64,000 nt of DNA from Pseudomonas costantinii (GTDB lineage Bacteria > Pseudomonadota > Gammaproteobacteria > Pseudomonadales > Pseudomonadaceae). The notes under the pieces were generated by a model that was given only the letters and a program-made list of their open reading frames with translations, did not search any database and was not told the origin of the DNA. The position numbers were made by a program, and so were the translations under genes. The first letter of the stretch is position 1. Each line of letters begins with the position of its first letter. The stretch lies in NCBI RefSeq assembly GCF_001870435.1, contig NZ_MDDR01000065.1:124001-188000 (forward strand). Reading direction: 5' to 3'. Shown piece by piece: positions 51,378 through 59,317 of the stretch.

Positions 51378-52543
51378 TAGAGAACGTCCTCCAGGAACTG
51401 CTCGATGATTTCATCGCGAGCGTTGAGTTGATAAATCATGTGTTCGTTCGGCGCGTAGCGGCCGTAGTCGATGACGATGAACCAGGTGCCGTTCTTGTAC
51501 TTCTCGACACTGTTCAACTCCGGGTGCAGGTACACGCTGCCGCCGGGGATGGTTTCGTCGGCGACCAGGGTTTGCAGCCAGTCGTTGATGCGCTTGACCT
51601 CCTGGTCCATGAAGGACTTGGTCAGGTTCTTGGCCATGGCTTTCTGTCCGGCCTTGACCAGCTTGCGGCTGATCGCATCTTCCAGGCCGACGTAGCTGAT
51701 GAACTTGCCGGTGATGGAGCGGTTACCCAGCAGCGAGAAACCGCCGAGGATGGTGCGGGCGTAGTAGCTCACGCCGTAGCGGTTGAGCAGGTCGCCTTCG
51801 GTGGAGGTGTCGAGGATGTTGTACTCGACCACGCGGGAAACGTCCTCGGCGAACGTCACCTGATTACCTGGGCTTTCCCACTGCTTGACCTTGGCCAATG
51901 CCGCAATGGCCAGTGACGACGGCGACAGGAACACATTTTTCTTGGCCGCTTTGGAGTACACCGACGGCATGTTGTGCACCAGCAGGCAACGGTCGAAACC
52001 GAGGTCGGCACCGCCCAGCTCGCCGCTGTAGGTCACTTGGTCGGCGACGGACGCATCTTTGCCATCCAATACCACACGAGCCTTGATGCGTTTGCCGAAG
52101 GAAGCGAACTCACCGGCAACGGCCTTGGTGCCGGTGAAGCCTGGGGCACCGATGATGGTCAGGTCTTCCGGGACGCTGCTCAAGGCCGCCAGGCCCAGTT
52201 TGCGGCCGGTGATTGGCTCACTGCCGCCGATCACGTTGTTAATCGTGTCGGCCGGGGTAGCACCCTCTTCGACGATCACCACATAGACCGGCACCTTCAC
52301 CACTTTGAGGATCTGGTACACCGCGTGGAACAGCGTGCCCGACTCACTGCCGGTTGGGTCCAGCAGTGCCTGGGTGGTGAAGCTGTTGATGCGGAACGGG
52401 GCATTTTTCGGGATCGAAGCATGGGCCTTCGGCGCGGTGCCGACCAGGCCGATGACGTTGTCGCCGAGGCCACCCATGGCCTCGGGGGATTCGGTGGCAT
52501 TCACGGTGATGCCGTTGTGCTCGAAGTTCAAAACCTCAGCCAT
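51377..52543 (-). CDS. Tailocin contractile tail sheath protein (gpFI)
   Basis: A 388-residue contractile tail sheath; its presence makes this an R-type, not F-type, particle. Segments typical of P2 FI-type sheaths: VIGLVGTAPKAHASIPKNAP, LNRYGVSYYARTILGGFSLL and RSITGKFISYVGLEDAISRK near the C-terminal domain. It is followed directly by the tube gene (TAATG) and preceded by a 57-residue ORF. Confidence 0.95.
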   Translation of the reverse strand: MAEVLNFEHNGITVNATESPEAMGGLGDNVIGLVGTAPKAHASIPKNAPFRINSFTTQALLDPTGSESGTLFHAVYQILKVVKVPVYVVIVEEGATPADTINNVIGGSEPITGRKLGLAALSSVPEDLTIIGAPGFTGTKAVAGEFASFGKRIKARVVLDGKDASVADQVTYSGELGGADLGFDRCLLVHNMPSVYSKAAKKNVFLSPSSLAIAALAKVKQWESPGNQVTFAEDVSRVVEYNILDTSTEGDLLNRYGVSYYARTILGGFSLLGNRSITGKFISYVGLEDAISRKLVKAGQKAMAKNLTKSFMDQEVKRINDWLQTLVADETIPGGSVYLHPELNSVEKYKNGTWFIVIDYGRYAPNEHMIYQLNARDEIIEQFLEDVL

Positions 52544-52545
52544 GA

Positions 52546-52719
52546 TTAGTCAGCCTTCTTGGGGATGGAGTTAAGGACGCTGGTCAGTTCCAGGCGGCCG
52601 GCGGTGCGCAAGGCGGATGCTTCGACGTCGAGCAGTTCCAGCTCCTCGCCGACGGTGGACCAATGGCCACCTCCGGTGGGAAATGGGATGAGGACGGTGT
52701 AGGTTTGTCGGTTGTGCAT
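52546..52719 (-). CDS. Small tail-cluster protein of unknown function
   Basis: A 57-residue protein just upstream of the sheath gene (2-base gap). The N-terminal MHNRQTYTVLIPFPTGGGHW and the acidic helix GEELELLDVEASALRTAGRL make a compact domain; no family recognised. It has a TGGAG site 10 bases before the ATG at 52719. A double hairpin lies between it and the fibre-side genes, so its transcript may start anew or depend on read-through. Confidence 0.7.
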   Translation of the reverse strand: MHNRQTYTVLIPFPTGGGHWSTVGEELELLDVEASALRTAGRLELTSVLNSIPKKAD

Positions 52720-52747
52720 GGGTGAAATTCTCCAGGTGAGAAACGCC

Positions 52748-52803
52748 AAAGCCCCTGCGGAGAGGGGCTTTGGGTGGGCGTAAAAAAACCGCTTTCGCGG
52801 TGG
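52748..52803 (-). terminator. Double terminator between the fibre and sheath genes
   Basis: In the direction of transcription: ACCGC-GAAA-GCGGT followed by T7 (52801-52782), then AAAGCCCCT / AGGGGCTTT (52771-52748). Both lie between the fibre-assembly stop and the 57-residue ORF. Confidence 0.85.
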
Positions 52804-52809
52804 GGAGGG

Positions 52810-53112
52810 TTACTTATCTTCCGGCAATGGGAAGCGGGCTTTGATCTCGGCGACCTTGGCACGCCAGTCTTTTTCTTTCTCGGTGGTGCCGTCGTATTGC
52901 CACTCCAAATACATGGGGTCCGCCTCACTGACGTAGGCAGCACGACGCGCGGCAATGGTGGTGGCCAATGCGGCAGCGGCGGTGGCTTTATCGATCAGTG
53001 CGCGAGCGGCCTCATCGTTAAACCCAAGCCCTTGGAGGGTTTGCGCATTCGCGGGTACGTTAATCAATGCGGCACCGGCTGGGGTCACCAGTTTTTCAAT
53101 AAACAAAGTCAT
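52810..53112 (-). CDS. Probable tail-fibre assembly chaperone
   Basis: A 100-residue, mostly helical protein directly after the fibre gene (11-base gap), where R-pyocin and P2-like clusters keep the fibre chaperone (PA0621/gpG position). The body is Ala-rich (LIDKATAAAALATTIAARRA), and the C-terminal EKDWRAKVAEIKARFPLP is common in such small fibre-partner proteins. The assignment rests mainly on position; function not proven. Confidence 0.65.
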   Translation of the reverse strand: MTLFIEKLVTPAGAALINVPANAQTLQGLGFNDEAARALIDKATAAAALATTIAARRAAYVSEADPMYLEWQYDGTTEKEKDWRAKVAEIKARFPLPEDK

Positions 53113-53123
53113 TTGATCCGTCC

Positions 53124-53906
53124 TTAAACCTTGGCGGTGTATCGAGTGTCGTTGTCATACGAATAAGCCAAACGCTTTTCTTCCAAGGTCTTGCCAAGGA
53201 CAGCTTCCGCTTGGGCTAACGTATATGGCTTAACTACCCAACGCACTTCCCACTCGGCAGTGACGTCATCCTTCATAATCACTTCAGTATCCAGCTTGCT
53301 GAAGTTAACCGGGTAATCAAAGGTTTTGGTAATGGTGTAACTTAGCCCGCCTCTCAGGTACAAACCGGAAAATTGTGGAGCGGTCGTCAGTTGACCTGCA
53401 ACCAAACCGACATACATGGGTTTTAGCCCCGTGACAGCTCGTGCGGTACAAATCATGCCGAACGAAATGCCGCGCACCGTTTCGCGATACGTTTGCGATA
53501 TACGTTTGATCGTCAAAAAGTTAGCATCGCCATTCCATGGAAAGCCCACTCCCTCTAACTGCAAGTTCAAGCCTGCAATATGGTAAATCCCTTCACCGAA
53601 GGGTGCCTTGTCACTGTCTCGTGCAAAAAAACGAGAAATCGTAATCTCGGTTTCACCCGCCTCGTTACCCGGCATAGTCCACCATACTGGGTAAACTACA
53701 TCGGTCGACAAACCGGTCAGATCGATCTCCTGCTTATAAAGTGCACGCCCATTAATATCCTTGGCCTGCACGCTATTACGCCACGTTGTGAACTGACTGG
53801 ACGCCGTATCCATGCGCGCATCAATCTTGCCAATCTGGTTGGTCACTGTGTCGGTCAGCTTATTGCATGCATCCACAACTTTCGTAATCGTCGCTTCAAT
53901 TCCCAT
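53124..53906 (-). CDS. Short tail fibre/receptor-binding protein
   Basis: A 260-residue protein in the fibre position. The N-terminal 40 residues (VVDACNKLTDTVTNQIGKID) are predicted coiled coil suitable for a trimer; the rest is beta-rich, with aromatic and Gly segments (WTMPGNEAGETEITISRFF; LYLRGGLSYTITKTF). It is far shorter than the R2-pyocin fibre (about 700 residues). The ATG at 53906 lies 6 bases after AGGGAG. Codon use looks A+T-richer than in the neighbours: two rows counted by hand (53521-53640) are near 48% G+C, which suggests transfer of the specificity module. Confidence 0.78.
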   Translation of the reverse strand: MGIEATITKVVDACNKLTDTVTNQIGKIDARMDTASSQFTTWRNSVQAKDINGRALYKQEIDLTGLSTDVVYPVWWTMPGNEAGETEITISRFFARDSDKAPFGEGIYHIAGLNLQLEGVGFPWNGDANFLTIKRISQTYRETVRGISFGMICTARAVTGLKPMYVGLVAGQLTTAPQFSGLYLRGGLSYTITKTFDYPVNFSKLDTEVIMKDDVTAEWEVRWVVKPYTLAQAEAVLGKTLEEKRLAYSYDNDTRYTAKV

Positions 53907-53954
53907 CATCAACTCCCTGTCAACTTTGTCTTTTCAGCACTTTTGTAAGCGCCA

Positions 53955-54485
53955 TTACTTCGCTTCGAGATGCATAACCCTGAGCATCAAATCCACATGC
54001 CGGGACATATTGTCCACCGAAGCCGCCGCCATGATCGCGATCTCTTCAGCCAACAACACATTCAGGTTTTCACTCCCCACCACAACCGTCACGCTATCTG
54101 CCGGCAACGGTGAAATATCCAGCGTGAACTTCTGCAGTACCCGAGCTGCCGCCGCTTTATACGTCAGCAACTTCCCTGCAACGGAATACACCGCCAGCAA
54201 AGTCCCGCTGGCGAGGTAAAAACCGAACTCGCCAATCTCATATTCACCCTCGCCATCGAACAGCGCGGCCATCCTGAGTTGGCGGTCGCCCAGGTCTTCG
54301 TAATCCACGATGGCAACCCGTTGGCGTTCGTCGCGCAAGGCCACTTCCGTGCCGTCCGGGTTATAGCGGCCGGTGCCGGCGCCGATGTGGGTGATTTCGC
54401 CTTTCAGGCCCTGGTTCTTTGCCTGCAGCACTTCATCCAAACCTTTGGAGGTGAAGCGCACCAGGCGCGTAATGTCATCTGTCAT
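53955..54485 (-). CDS. Tail-fibre N-terminal (baseplate-attachment) protein
   Basis: A 176-residue protein resembling the baseplate-attachment region of P2-like fibres (DUF3751-type): RLVRFTSKGLDEVLQAKNQG, the ITHIGAGTGRYNPDGTE loop, and EIGEFGFYLASGTLLAVYS. Normally this region is fused to the shaft and tip; here it ends after a helical tail (MRHVDLMLRV-like), and a separate short gene supplies the tip. It overlaps gpI by four bases (ATGA). Confidence 0.82.
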   Translation of the reverse strand: MTDDITRLVRFTSKGLDEVLQAKNQGLKGEITHIGAGTGRYNPDGTEVALRDERQRVAIVDYEDLGDRQLRMAALFDGEGEYEIGEFGFYLASGTLLAVYSVAGKLLTYKAAAARVLQKFTLDISPLPADSVTVVVGSENLNVLLAEEIAIMAAASVDNMSRHVDLMLRVMHLEAK

Positions 54486-55123
54486 GGCTGCGCCCTGAGG
54501 TCGTAGTCGTTAATGGTGTAGTGCTGGGCAACCCCGGCACTGTTAAGTCGAGCAACCAGCGCCAATTCCGGCAGTGCGCCGTCCAAATACAGCTCGCCGT
54601 CGCTGAATGGGGCATGGAGCATCTGCGTAAACGCCAGTTGACCTTCGGTCTCATGAACAACGGTGATCGTCGCCCGGTCCCGCTCGCTCTGCGCCGCGTT
54701 GATGCGGCGGATCAGCCGGTTATGGTCACCACTGGACCAGCTGCGCCCGATGATTGCCTGCACGTCGAAGGTGTAAGGCACACCCAGCGGGCGCTGTTGA
54801 TACCAGGCGCTGATGTTGGGAGTGAAACCCAGTGATTCCACCGCGTAACTCAATGCCTTGGGCGTGCCCGCCTGGCGTTGGATCTGCCAGGACAAGGCCA
54901 CGGTCAGGCGTTTTTCGGCTTCGCTGGCGCTGGCGTCCCATTCACTGACACCCCGGTCGGCGGCCAGGTAGGGCAGGAATTCGGTAGGCGTTTGCAGCGG
55001 ACTCATCAACGCAGGAAACGGCGGTATAACCCGCTCGAGTAACTTTCCGAAGCCCAGGTCCAAGGCCTTTTCCAGCGGTGAACTGTTGGCCGGCAACAGA
55101 CTCGCCTTGGGTTCGTCATTCAT
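54482..55123 (-). CDS. Tailocin tail protein I (gpI, baseplate)
   Basis: A 213-residue gpI-type baseplate protein at which the fibres attach. Segments: LPPYLAADRGVSEWD-like (LPYLAADRGVSEWDASASEA), RLTVALSWQIQRQAGTPKAL and TPNISAWYQQRPLGVPYTFD. Overlaps gpJ and the fibre gene by ATGA, so translation is coupled. Confidence 0.93.
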   Translation of the reverse strand: MNDEPKASLLPANSSPLEKALDLGFGKLLERVIPPFPALMSPLQTPTEFLPYLAADRGVSEWDASASEAEKRLTVALSWQIQRQAGTPKALSYAVESLGFTPNISAWYQQRPLGVPYTFDVQAIIGRSWSSGDHNRLIRRINAAQSERDRATITVVHETEGQLAFTQMLHAPFSDGELYLDGALPELALVARLNSAGVAQHYTINDYDLRAQP

Positions 55124-56115
55124 AGCGTGCGCACCTCCACTTCAACACCTGTGCAGTACGGGGCCTGGAACGCAGTGCTGATAATCGGCTGCAACGGTTC
55201 GAGGATCTGCAGTTGTGCCGCGCCAGCGCTGTGAATGGCGTAGTCGATCCAGCTGGGGTCCACCCGTCCTTCCAGGCGATGGCAGGAGTCGGCATAGGTT
55301 TGCAATAGTTTCTGGGCGGCTACTTGAGTAAGCCCGGAGTCCGGGCCGGCATTGATCTTGGCCACCACACGAATCTTGTACGGTTGAATCTGTGCGCCCT
55401 GGACGGTGACAAGATCAGTCTCCGGCCGCACATCGGGGCGTGCGAAATGGCGGCGCACACCGTCAAGCAAATCGGTCGATGGCGTGCCATCGCCTTCCCG
55501 TGACAGCACCGTGACCATCACTTCACCCGGCGCCGTGCGACGGCCGTTGCCGTCCTTGACCTGGGCCGCATAGCCGTCAGGGTCGAAGGTGTAGCTAACG
55601 GTGACTACGCCGGGCGTCGCACTTTGCACCTTGACCGTAGGCCGCTCGCCGAGGGTAAACACTTCGCGGCGGTACTGCATGCGTGAGCCCGCTGCCGGGG
55701 CGTGGGGCGCCAGGTAGTAACGCAGCCGAGCATCGTCATCGCTTTCCAGGGTTGGCGGCACCGGCGGGAAGGCGGCCGGGTCACCGGGGTCGAGCACTTG
55801 CCGCTCCAGGCCCATGTCGGCCAGGCGTGCATCGAGGTTGCTGCCGGTGGCCCACCACGCCAGCATCTGTTTGATGCGGGCGTTGTATTTGCGCTCGTGG
55901 GTTTGCAGGCGGACGCAAAAGGCTTCCAGGGCCAGGGTCAGCAACTCGCTCTCATTGTCGAGGCTAACCTTGAGTTTGGCCGCGCTTTGCGGAGCGCGGG
56001 TGGCGACGTAGTCGACGACAAACGCCTTGAATTCCGCCAGCAACGGTTCGAACGCGTCGACCGCGATGATGGCAGGCTCCGCCAGTTGGTTCTGGCCAGG
56101 GATCAGCATGCTCAT
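55120..56115 (-). CDS. Tailocin baseplate wedge protein J (gpJ)
   Basis: A 331-residue baseplate J protein forming the wedges. Segments: DARLADMGLERQVLDPGDPA, LRYYLAPHAPAAGSRMQYRR, and GRRTAPGEVMVTVLSREGDG. It overlaps gpW upstream and gpI downstream (ATGA each). Confidence 0.94.
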   Translation of the reverse strand: MSMLIPGQNQLAEPAIIAVDAFEPLLAEFKAFVVDYVATRAPQSAAKLKVSLDNESELLTLALEAFCVRLQTHERKYNARIKQMLAWWATGSNLDARLADMGLERQVLDPGDPAAFPPVPPTLESDDDARLRYYLAPHAPAAGSRMQYRREVFTLGERPTVKVQSATPGVVTVSYTFDPDGYAAQVKDGNGRRTAPGEVMVTVLSREGDGTPSTDLLDGVRRHFARPDVRPETDLVTVQGAQIQPYKIRVVAKINAGPDSGLTQVAAQKLLQTYADSCHRLEGRVDPSWIDYAIHSAGAAQLQILEPLQPIISTAFQAPYCTGVEVEVRTL

Positions 56116-56444
56116 GTCACGACCTCAAAGGATTGTTGGCAGTTTTTCCAAGTCCCGGCAAAACGCAGCAGCAAACCTGCGCCTTGGCGGGTGGCGACGA
56201 TGACCTGGGGTTGAAAGTCGCCGATGCCGTTCTGGGTGTTGTAAAACGCCTGGGCGGCGTGGCTTTGGGCGAGGATCAGCAGGTCGTCGCCCAGGTTCTG
56301 GCCGAGCAGTTGCGGGATCATCGAGCCGTACAGCGGGCGTTTCTGACGAGTGCCCACGGGGGTAGTCAGCGCTCGGGTGGCACGCTGCACGAATTGCAGC
56401 CAGTCATCGACGGCTGCCCCGGTGTTTCGGTCGATACCGATCAT
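56112..56444 (-). CDS. Tailocin baseplate protein W (gpW/gp25-like)
   Basis: A 110-residue baseplate W protein of the T4 gp25 family. The Met-Ile-Gly-Ile-Asp start, GTRQKRPLYGSMIPQLLGQN and the late VIVATRQGAGLLLRFAG are characteristic. It overlaps gpJ and is 12 bases after gpV. Confidence 0.93.
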   Translation of the reverse strand: MIGIDRNTGAAVDDWLQFVQRATRALTTPVGTRQKRPLYGSMIPQLLGQNLGDDLLILAQSHAAQAFYNTQNGIGDFQPQVIVATRQGAGLLLRFAGTWKNCQQSFEVVT

Positions 56445-56456
56445 GGGATGTCCTTA

Positions 56457-57065
56457 TCAGGGGCTGATGACTCGACCTTGGTGGTCCACCACCGGGCCGC
56501 TGAAGTGCGCGCCGCCGGCATCCAGCAACAGGCCGGTGCCGCCGATTTGCAGGGTGATGCTCTGGGCGTTGATCGTCAGGCTGGCGGCGCCGACCTTGAC
56601 GTCGACCTGTTCGCGGGAGCCGCTGAACGTGGTCGTGCCGTTGACCCAATTGAAGGTGTGGCTGGCATCGTCGTAGTCGCTTTGAGTACCGTCTTGATGG
56701 CGCCTCCGAGTCAGCGATGCAACGCTGGAAACCGGAGGAAAGAGACTACTGTTGAGGCCGAACAAGGCTACCGACTGGCCGCCGCCTTCCCCGCCGCCGT
56801 AGTTGAGCAACAAGCATTGCTCACCCACTGATGGGATGCGGGTCTCGGTTTGCGCACCTGCGCTGGGGTTGAAAAATCGAATAGCCGGGGTGAGCAATTC
56901 ACCGTGGCTGACCTTGCAGGTATTGCTGCCGGCGTCGACCTCCTGGCACACACCAATCCGGCAGAAGCTTTCGGCGCGGCGGTAAAGGTCTTCGAGCTGA
57001 GCCTCCATTTCGGCCAGGCGCTCAACGATTGGCCCCAGTTGCATGCGTAACAGCGCATCGAACAT
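56457..57065 (-). CDS. Tailocin baseplate spike protein V (gpV)
   Basis: A 202-residue baseplate V spike protein: N-terminal helix LAEMEAQLEDLYRRAE, OB-fold (ICQEVDAGSNTCKVSHG-like; VGEQCLLLNYGGGEGGGQSV) and a C-terminal beta-helix with repeats, ending in HFSGPVVDHQGRVISP. The histidines near the tip may bind the iron found in spike apices, though the classical HxH pattern is not obvious. Confidence 0.92.
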   Translation of the reverse strand: MFDALLRMQLGPIVERLAEMEAQLEDLYRRAESFCRIGVCQEVDAGSNTCKVSHGELLTPAIRFFNPSAGAQTETRIPSVGEQCLLLNYGGGEGGGQSVALFGLNSSLFPPVSSVASLTRRRHQDGTQSDYDDASHTFNWVNGTTTFSGSREQVDVKVGAASLTINAQSITLQIGGTGLLLDAGGAHFSGPVVDHQGRVISP

Positions 57066-57068
57066 GGA

Positions 57069-57584
57069 CTACTCCTGCAGTGGCCGATATTGGTTCGGGT
57101 CGTTGATGTTCGAGACTTCCCAAGTGCAGGCAAACAGCGGTGTGCCTGTGGGATCTTCGAGCAACGAAGGGCCGAGGTAGAGGGTTTGGGTGAAGGACAC
57201 GGTCCAAGTGTCGTAGTCCATTTCGGCACCCGTTTGAATCGACGGCGCCGCGACAAGGGCGGCGGGCAAGTCGCACTGGTCAGCCGGCAGCCCCCAGCGG
57301 TTATCCAGGGCCAGGTCCATCAATTGGCTGGCTAGGTCGCAGGCCTCAAAAGGTGCGGAGCCGTCAGCGACTGTGGCCTTGAGTGAAACCGACAGCGCAT
57401 GGGCCTTGCGGCCTTCAAGGGAGCGAATGCCCGGGCCGTTGCCTTCAACGGTGATCAGCACGCCGGTTTTGTCGCCTGTGTTTTTAAAGTCTTGATGATT
57501 GCCCACACGCAATTGTGGGAAGGCGCTTTTCAACGCATCGCCAATGGCCACGGGAAGCCGGGAAGGTTTTTCGATTAGTGTCAT
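57069..57584 (-). CDS. Tail-cluster protein, PA0615-like
   Basis: A 171-residue protein in the position of PA0615, between holin and gpV. Segments: IGDALKSAFPQLRVGNHQD, VLITVEGNGPGIRSLEGRKA and YDTWTVSFTQTLYLGPSLLE suggest a tail-terminator or completion-type fold like that of Gp37/U-like proteins; this is an inference. It lies 3 bases from gpV. Confidence 0.78.
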   Translation of the reverse strand: MTLIEKPSRLPVAIGDALKSAFPQLRVGNHQDFKNTGDKTGVLITVEGNGPGIRSLEGRKAHALSVSLKATVADGSAPFEACDLASQLMDLALDNRWGLPADQCDLPAALVAAPSIQTGAEMDYDTWTVSFTQTLYLGPSLLEDPTGTPLFACTWEVSNINDPNQYRPLQE

Positions 57585-57605
57585 CTGGTCGCGTCCTTGC
57601 AGCGG

Positions 57606-57950
57606 TTATGACTGATCCGGGCGGGAGGGCGGGGCCTGATCGACCCCAATCCGCTTGGCCGCCCAACGTTCATAAAGGCCGATGGCGACGTCCGCGCCGG
57701 CCATGGCGGTGAGGCAACCCAAGGCACCGGCGGTCCAGATCGACATGCCGGCGGCGTACAACAGCATCAATGCCGAGACCCCACACACCATGCACGCCCC
57801 GGACCGCAGGGCCAGGCGCCGAATCAGCGACCAGCCACGGGCGCCCTCCTTGTCGGCACGCCACATTTCACCGGACACCCCGCCGATCAGGGCCAGTGCG
57901 ATCACCAGCCAGATAGGCATTTCCGCTAACGCTTGCTGCTCGTTTGTCAT
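57606..57950 (-). CDS. Tailocin holin
   Basis: A 114-residue holin with three hydrophobic segments (about residues 12-26, 52-68, 72-90) and a charged C-terminus, equivalent to PA0614. It opens the inner membrane for the endolysin. As the first structural gene after the promoter and its terminator it would be the first to respond to any control of read-through. Confidence 0.88.
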   Translation of the reverse strand: MTNEQQALAEMPIWLVIALALIGGVSGEMWRADKEGARGWSLIRRLALRSGACMVCGVSALMLLYAAGMSIWTAGALGCLTAMAGADVAIGLYERWAAKRIGVDQAPPSRPDQS

Positions 57951-58025
57951 GTCACGCCTCCTGGCTGAGCATTACCGGCAAAGGGCCGATTTTTTGGGTA
58001 ATTCCATTTATGGGTAGGCATTCCA

Positions 58026-58049
58026 AAAAGCCCGGTTGCCCGGGCTTTT
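58026..58049 (-). terminator. Terminator between the tailocin promoter and the holin
   Basis: 10-bp perfect stem AAAAGCCCGG / CCGGGCTTTT with loop TTGC and T5 on the minus strand, so it works in the direction of tailocin transcription, 75 bases before the holin start. Confidence 0.85.
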
Positions 58050-58240
58050 CAGTAATGATTTCCTCGAACTTTCGGCGCTACTGGCGCGGTACGGTTCTTT
58101 CCTCAATGTTTTTCCGACCACGATCCCTGTCTGCCGGATAACTGCTTCTGGTGCTTTACGCTGCACACCCGGGTCAGTTGCCAACCCTCTGAACCGTTAT
58201 TAGGCCGGTTCATCGCTGCCTGTTTTTTGAAGCGGTAAAA

Positions 58241-58345
58241 CTAAAGAGCGTCGGCATCCTTGCCGGTGTTGCCTGGCATCCCTGCCATCGCTTCGATGGC
58301 GTCCTTGCCGATGTTGCGTGCCTTCCTTGTCTTCCTTGGCAGCAT
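58241..58345 (-). CDS. Possible 34-residue peptide behind the tailocin promoter
   Basis: ATG at 58345 preceded by GGAGG with an 8-base gap; stop TAG at 58241. The peptide is basic at the N-terminus (MLPRKTRKAR) and carries two GKDA motifs (NIGKDAIEA and NTGKDADAL) encoded by imperfect repeats. A longer version from 58429 would begin upstream of the predicted transcription start, so the short one is preferred. No homologue recognised. Confidence 0.4.
   Translation of the reverse strand: MLPRKTRKARNIGKDAIEAMAGMPGNTGKDADAL
58253..58327. repeat. Imperfect 29-base tandem repeat
   Basis: Copies at 58253-58281 and 58299-58327 (core GGCATCCTTGCC / GGCGTCCTTGCC, then GGTGTTGC / GATGTTGC), offset 46 bases; a third partial core lies at 58339-58352. 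Confidence 0.6.
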
Positions 58346-58387
58346 CCTTGCCGCCTCCACCAGGCCTTGTTGGCTGGCTTGAGATGG

Positions 58388-58416
58388 AGAATATGCATGT
58401 ATGCATATACAGTCAA
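58388..58416 (-). promoter_or_regulatory. Sigma-70-like tailocin promoter
   Basis: On the minus strand: TTGACT (58416-58411), a 17-base spacer and TATTCT (58393-58388). The spacing and both boxes are near consensus. One repressor operator sits in the spacer and another overlaps the -35 box. Confidence 0.7.
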
Positions 58417-58462
58417 TGCACAAATGCATTTATTTTTGCCGGACAAATGCACGGATGCATTT
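58391..58462. promoter_or_regulatory. Three repressor operators (AATGCA-N4-TGCATT)
   Basis: Palindromes of one design: TATGCA-TGTA-TGCATA (58392-58407), AATGCA-CAAA-TGCATT (58415-58430) and AAATGCA-CGGA-TGCATTT (58445-58462). The first two cover the promoter spacer and the -35 box. Confidence 0.78.
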
Positions 58463-58507
58463 AAGGCCCTGCAGGCTGAGGGCCTGATGATTTTCTTCAG
58501 GCGAAAA

Positions 58508-58531
58508 AAAGCCCGCTCATGAGCGGGCTTT
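58508..58531 (-). terminator. Terminator of the repressor gene
   Basis: Perfect stem AAAGCCCGCTC / GAGCGGGCTTT with a T7 tract on the minus strand, 17 bases after the repressor stop. Confidence 0.9.
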
Positions 58532-58547
58532 GTCTTACGTAAGGAGG

Positions 58548-59282
58548 TTAACGGGCGTACATGCCCCACCAGAACACATGACCGAGGATGCTGATCTGCT
58601 CATCCTGAATATCCTGGAAGCTGTAGTCCTCGTCCGGGTGCTCATCGCGATTGAAACTGCGCAAGCGAATCCCGGAAGGCAGGCGGTAGAGCTGTTTCAC
58701 GCGCAACTGGCCGTTGTGATTAATGGCATACAAGTCGCCATCGACGATGTCACCAATGCCACTTTTGCCCGCATTCACCCCCACCGTGGCGCCATCGCGC
58801 AGTACCGGCAACATACTGTTGCCGCGCACCGTCACACACTTGGCCTGGTCGAACTGCACACCGTTATGCCGCAGGCTGCGCTTGCCAAACCGCAGGCTAG
58901 CCTTCTCGCTTTCCTCGATGACGAATCTTCCTGATCCAGCAGCCAATTCAACCTCACGCAGAAAGGGGATCGACACCTCGTCATCATTAACGGGTGTGTC
59001 GTCGTCCCACAGGCTTATGTCCTTGAGTTCCGAATGCATCGGGTCGCGCCCATCGTCGCGCAAAACGCCCACCGCCGCGCGCCCGCGCAGCTGGTCGGTG
59101 CTCACACGGAAGTACTCGGCGATGCGGGAAATGTGCTTGTCCGACGGATCAACGATCTTGCCGCTGAGGATCCGGGACAACGTGGATTGAGGCACGCCAG
59201 TACGCCGGTGAAGCTCCGTGGGGGAGATCCGGTCGCGGTCCAGCAGTTCTTTTAAGACGATAGAAACGTTGCGTTTTTGCAT
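58548..59282 (-). CDS. Self-cleaving tailocin repressor (PrtR/CI-like, S24 peptidase)
   Basis: A 244-residue repressor: N-terminal XRE/Cro HTH (ISPTELHRRTGVPQSTLSRIL; about residues 18-38) and a C-terminal LexA/CI-type peptidase S24 domain. The Ala-Gly cleavage site is in VELAAGSGRF, the catalytic Ser in VTVRGNSMLPVLRDG, and the catalytic Lys in QLRVKQLYRL, so RecA filaments should trigger self-cleavage. No PrtN-type activator is present, so regulation looks like simple derepression. Start at 59282 (MQKRNVSIVL) chosen by domain fit; operator 36 bases upstream suggests autoregulation. Confidence 0.93.
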   Translation of the reverse strand: MQKRNVSIVLKELLDRDRISPTELHRRTGVPQSTLSRILSGKIVDPSDKHISRIAEYFRVSTDQLRGRAAVGVLRDDGRDPMHSELKDISLWDDDTPVNDDEVSIPFLREVELAAGSGRFVIEESEKASLRFGKRSLRHNGVQFDQAKCVTVRGNSMLPVLRDGATVGVNAGKSGIGDIVDGDLYAINHNGQLRVKQLYRLPSGIRLRSFNRDEHPDEDYSFQDIQDEQISILGHVFWWGMYAR

Positions 59283-59317
59283 AGCGGGGATAGTGACGGG
59301 AGATTTGGGGGTTGGCA

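Noticed and set aside
58210..58569. 119-codon frame across the tailocin promoter and repressor terminator
   Set aside because: It spans a terminator, three operators and the promoter; composition is unlike a protein. The 34-codon frame is the only plausible one here.
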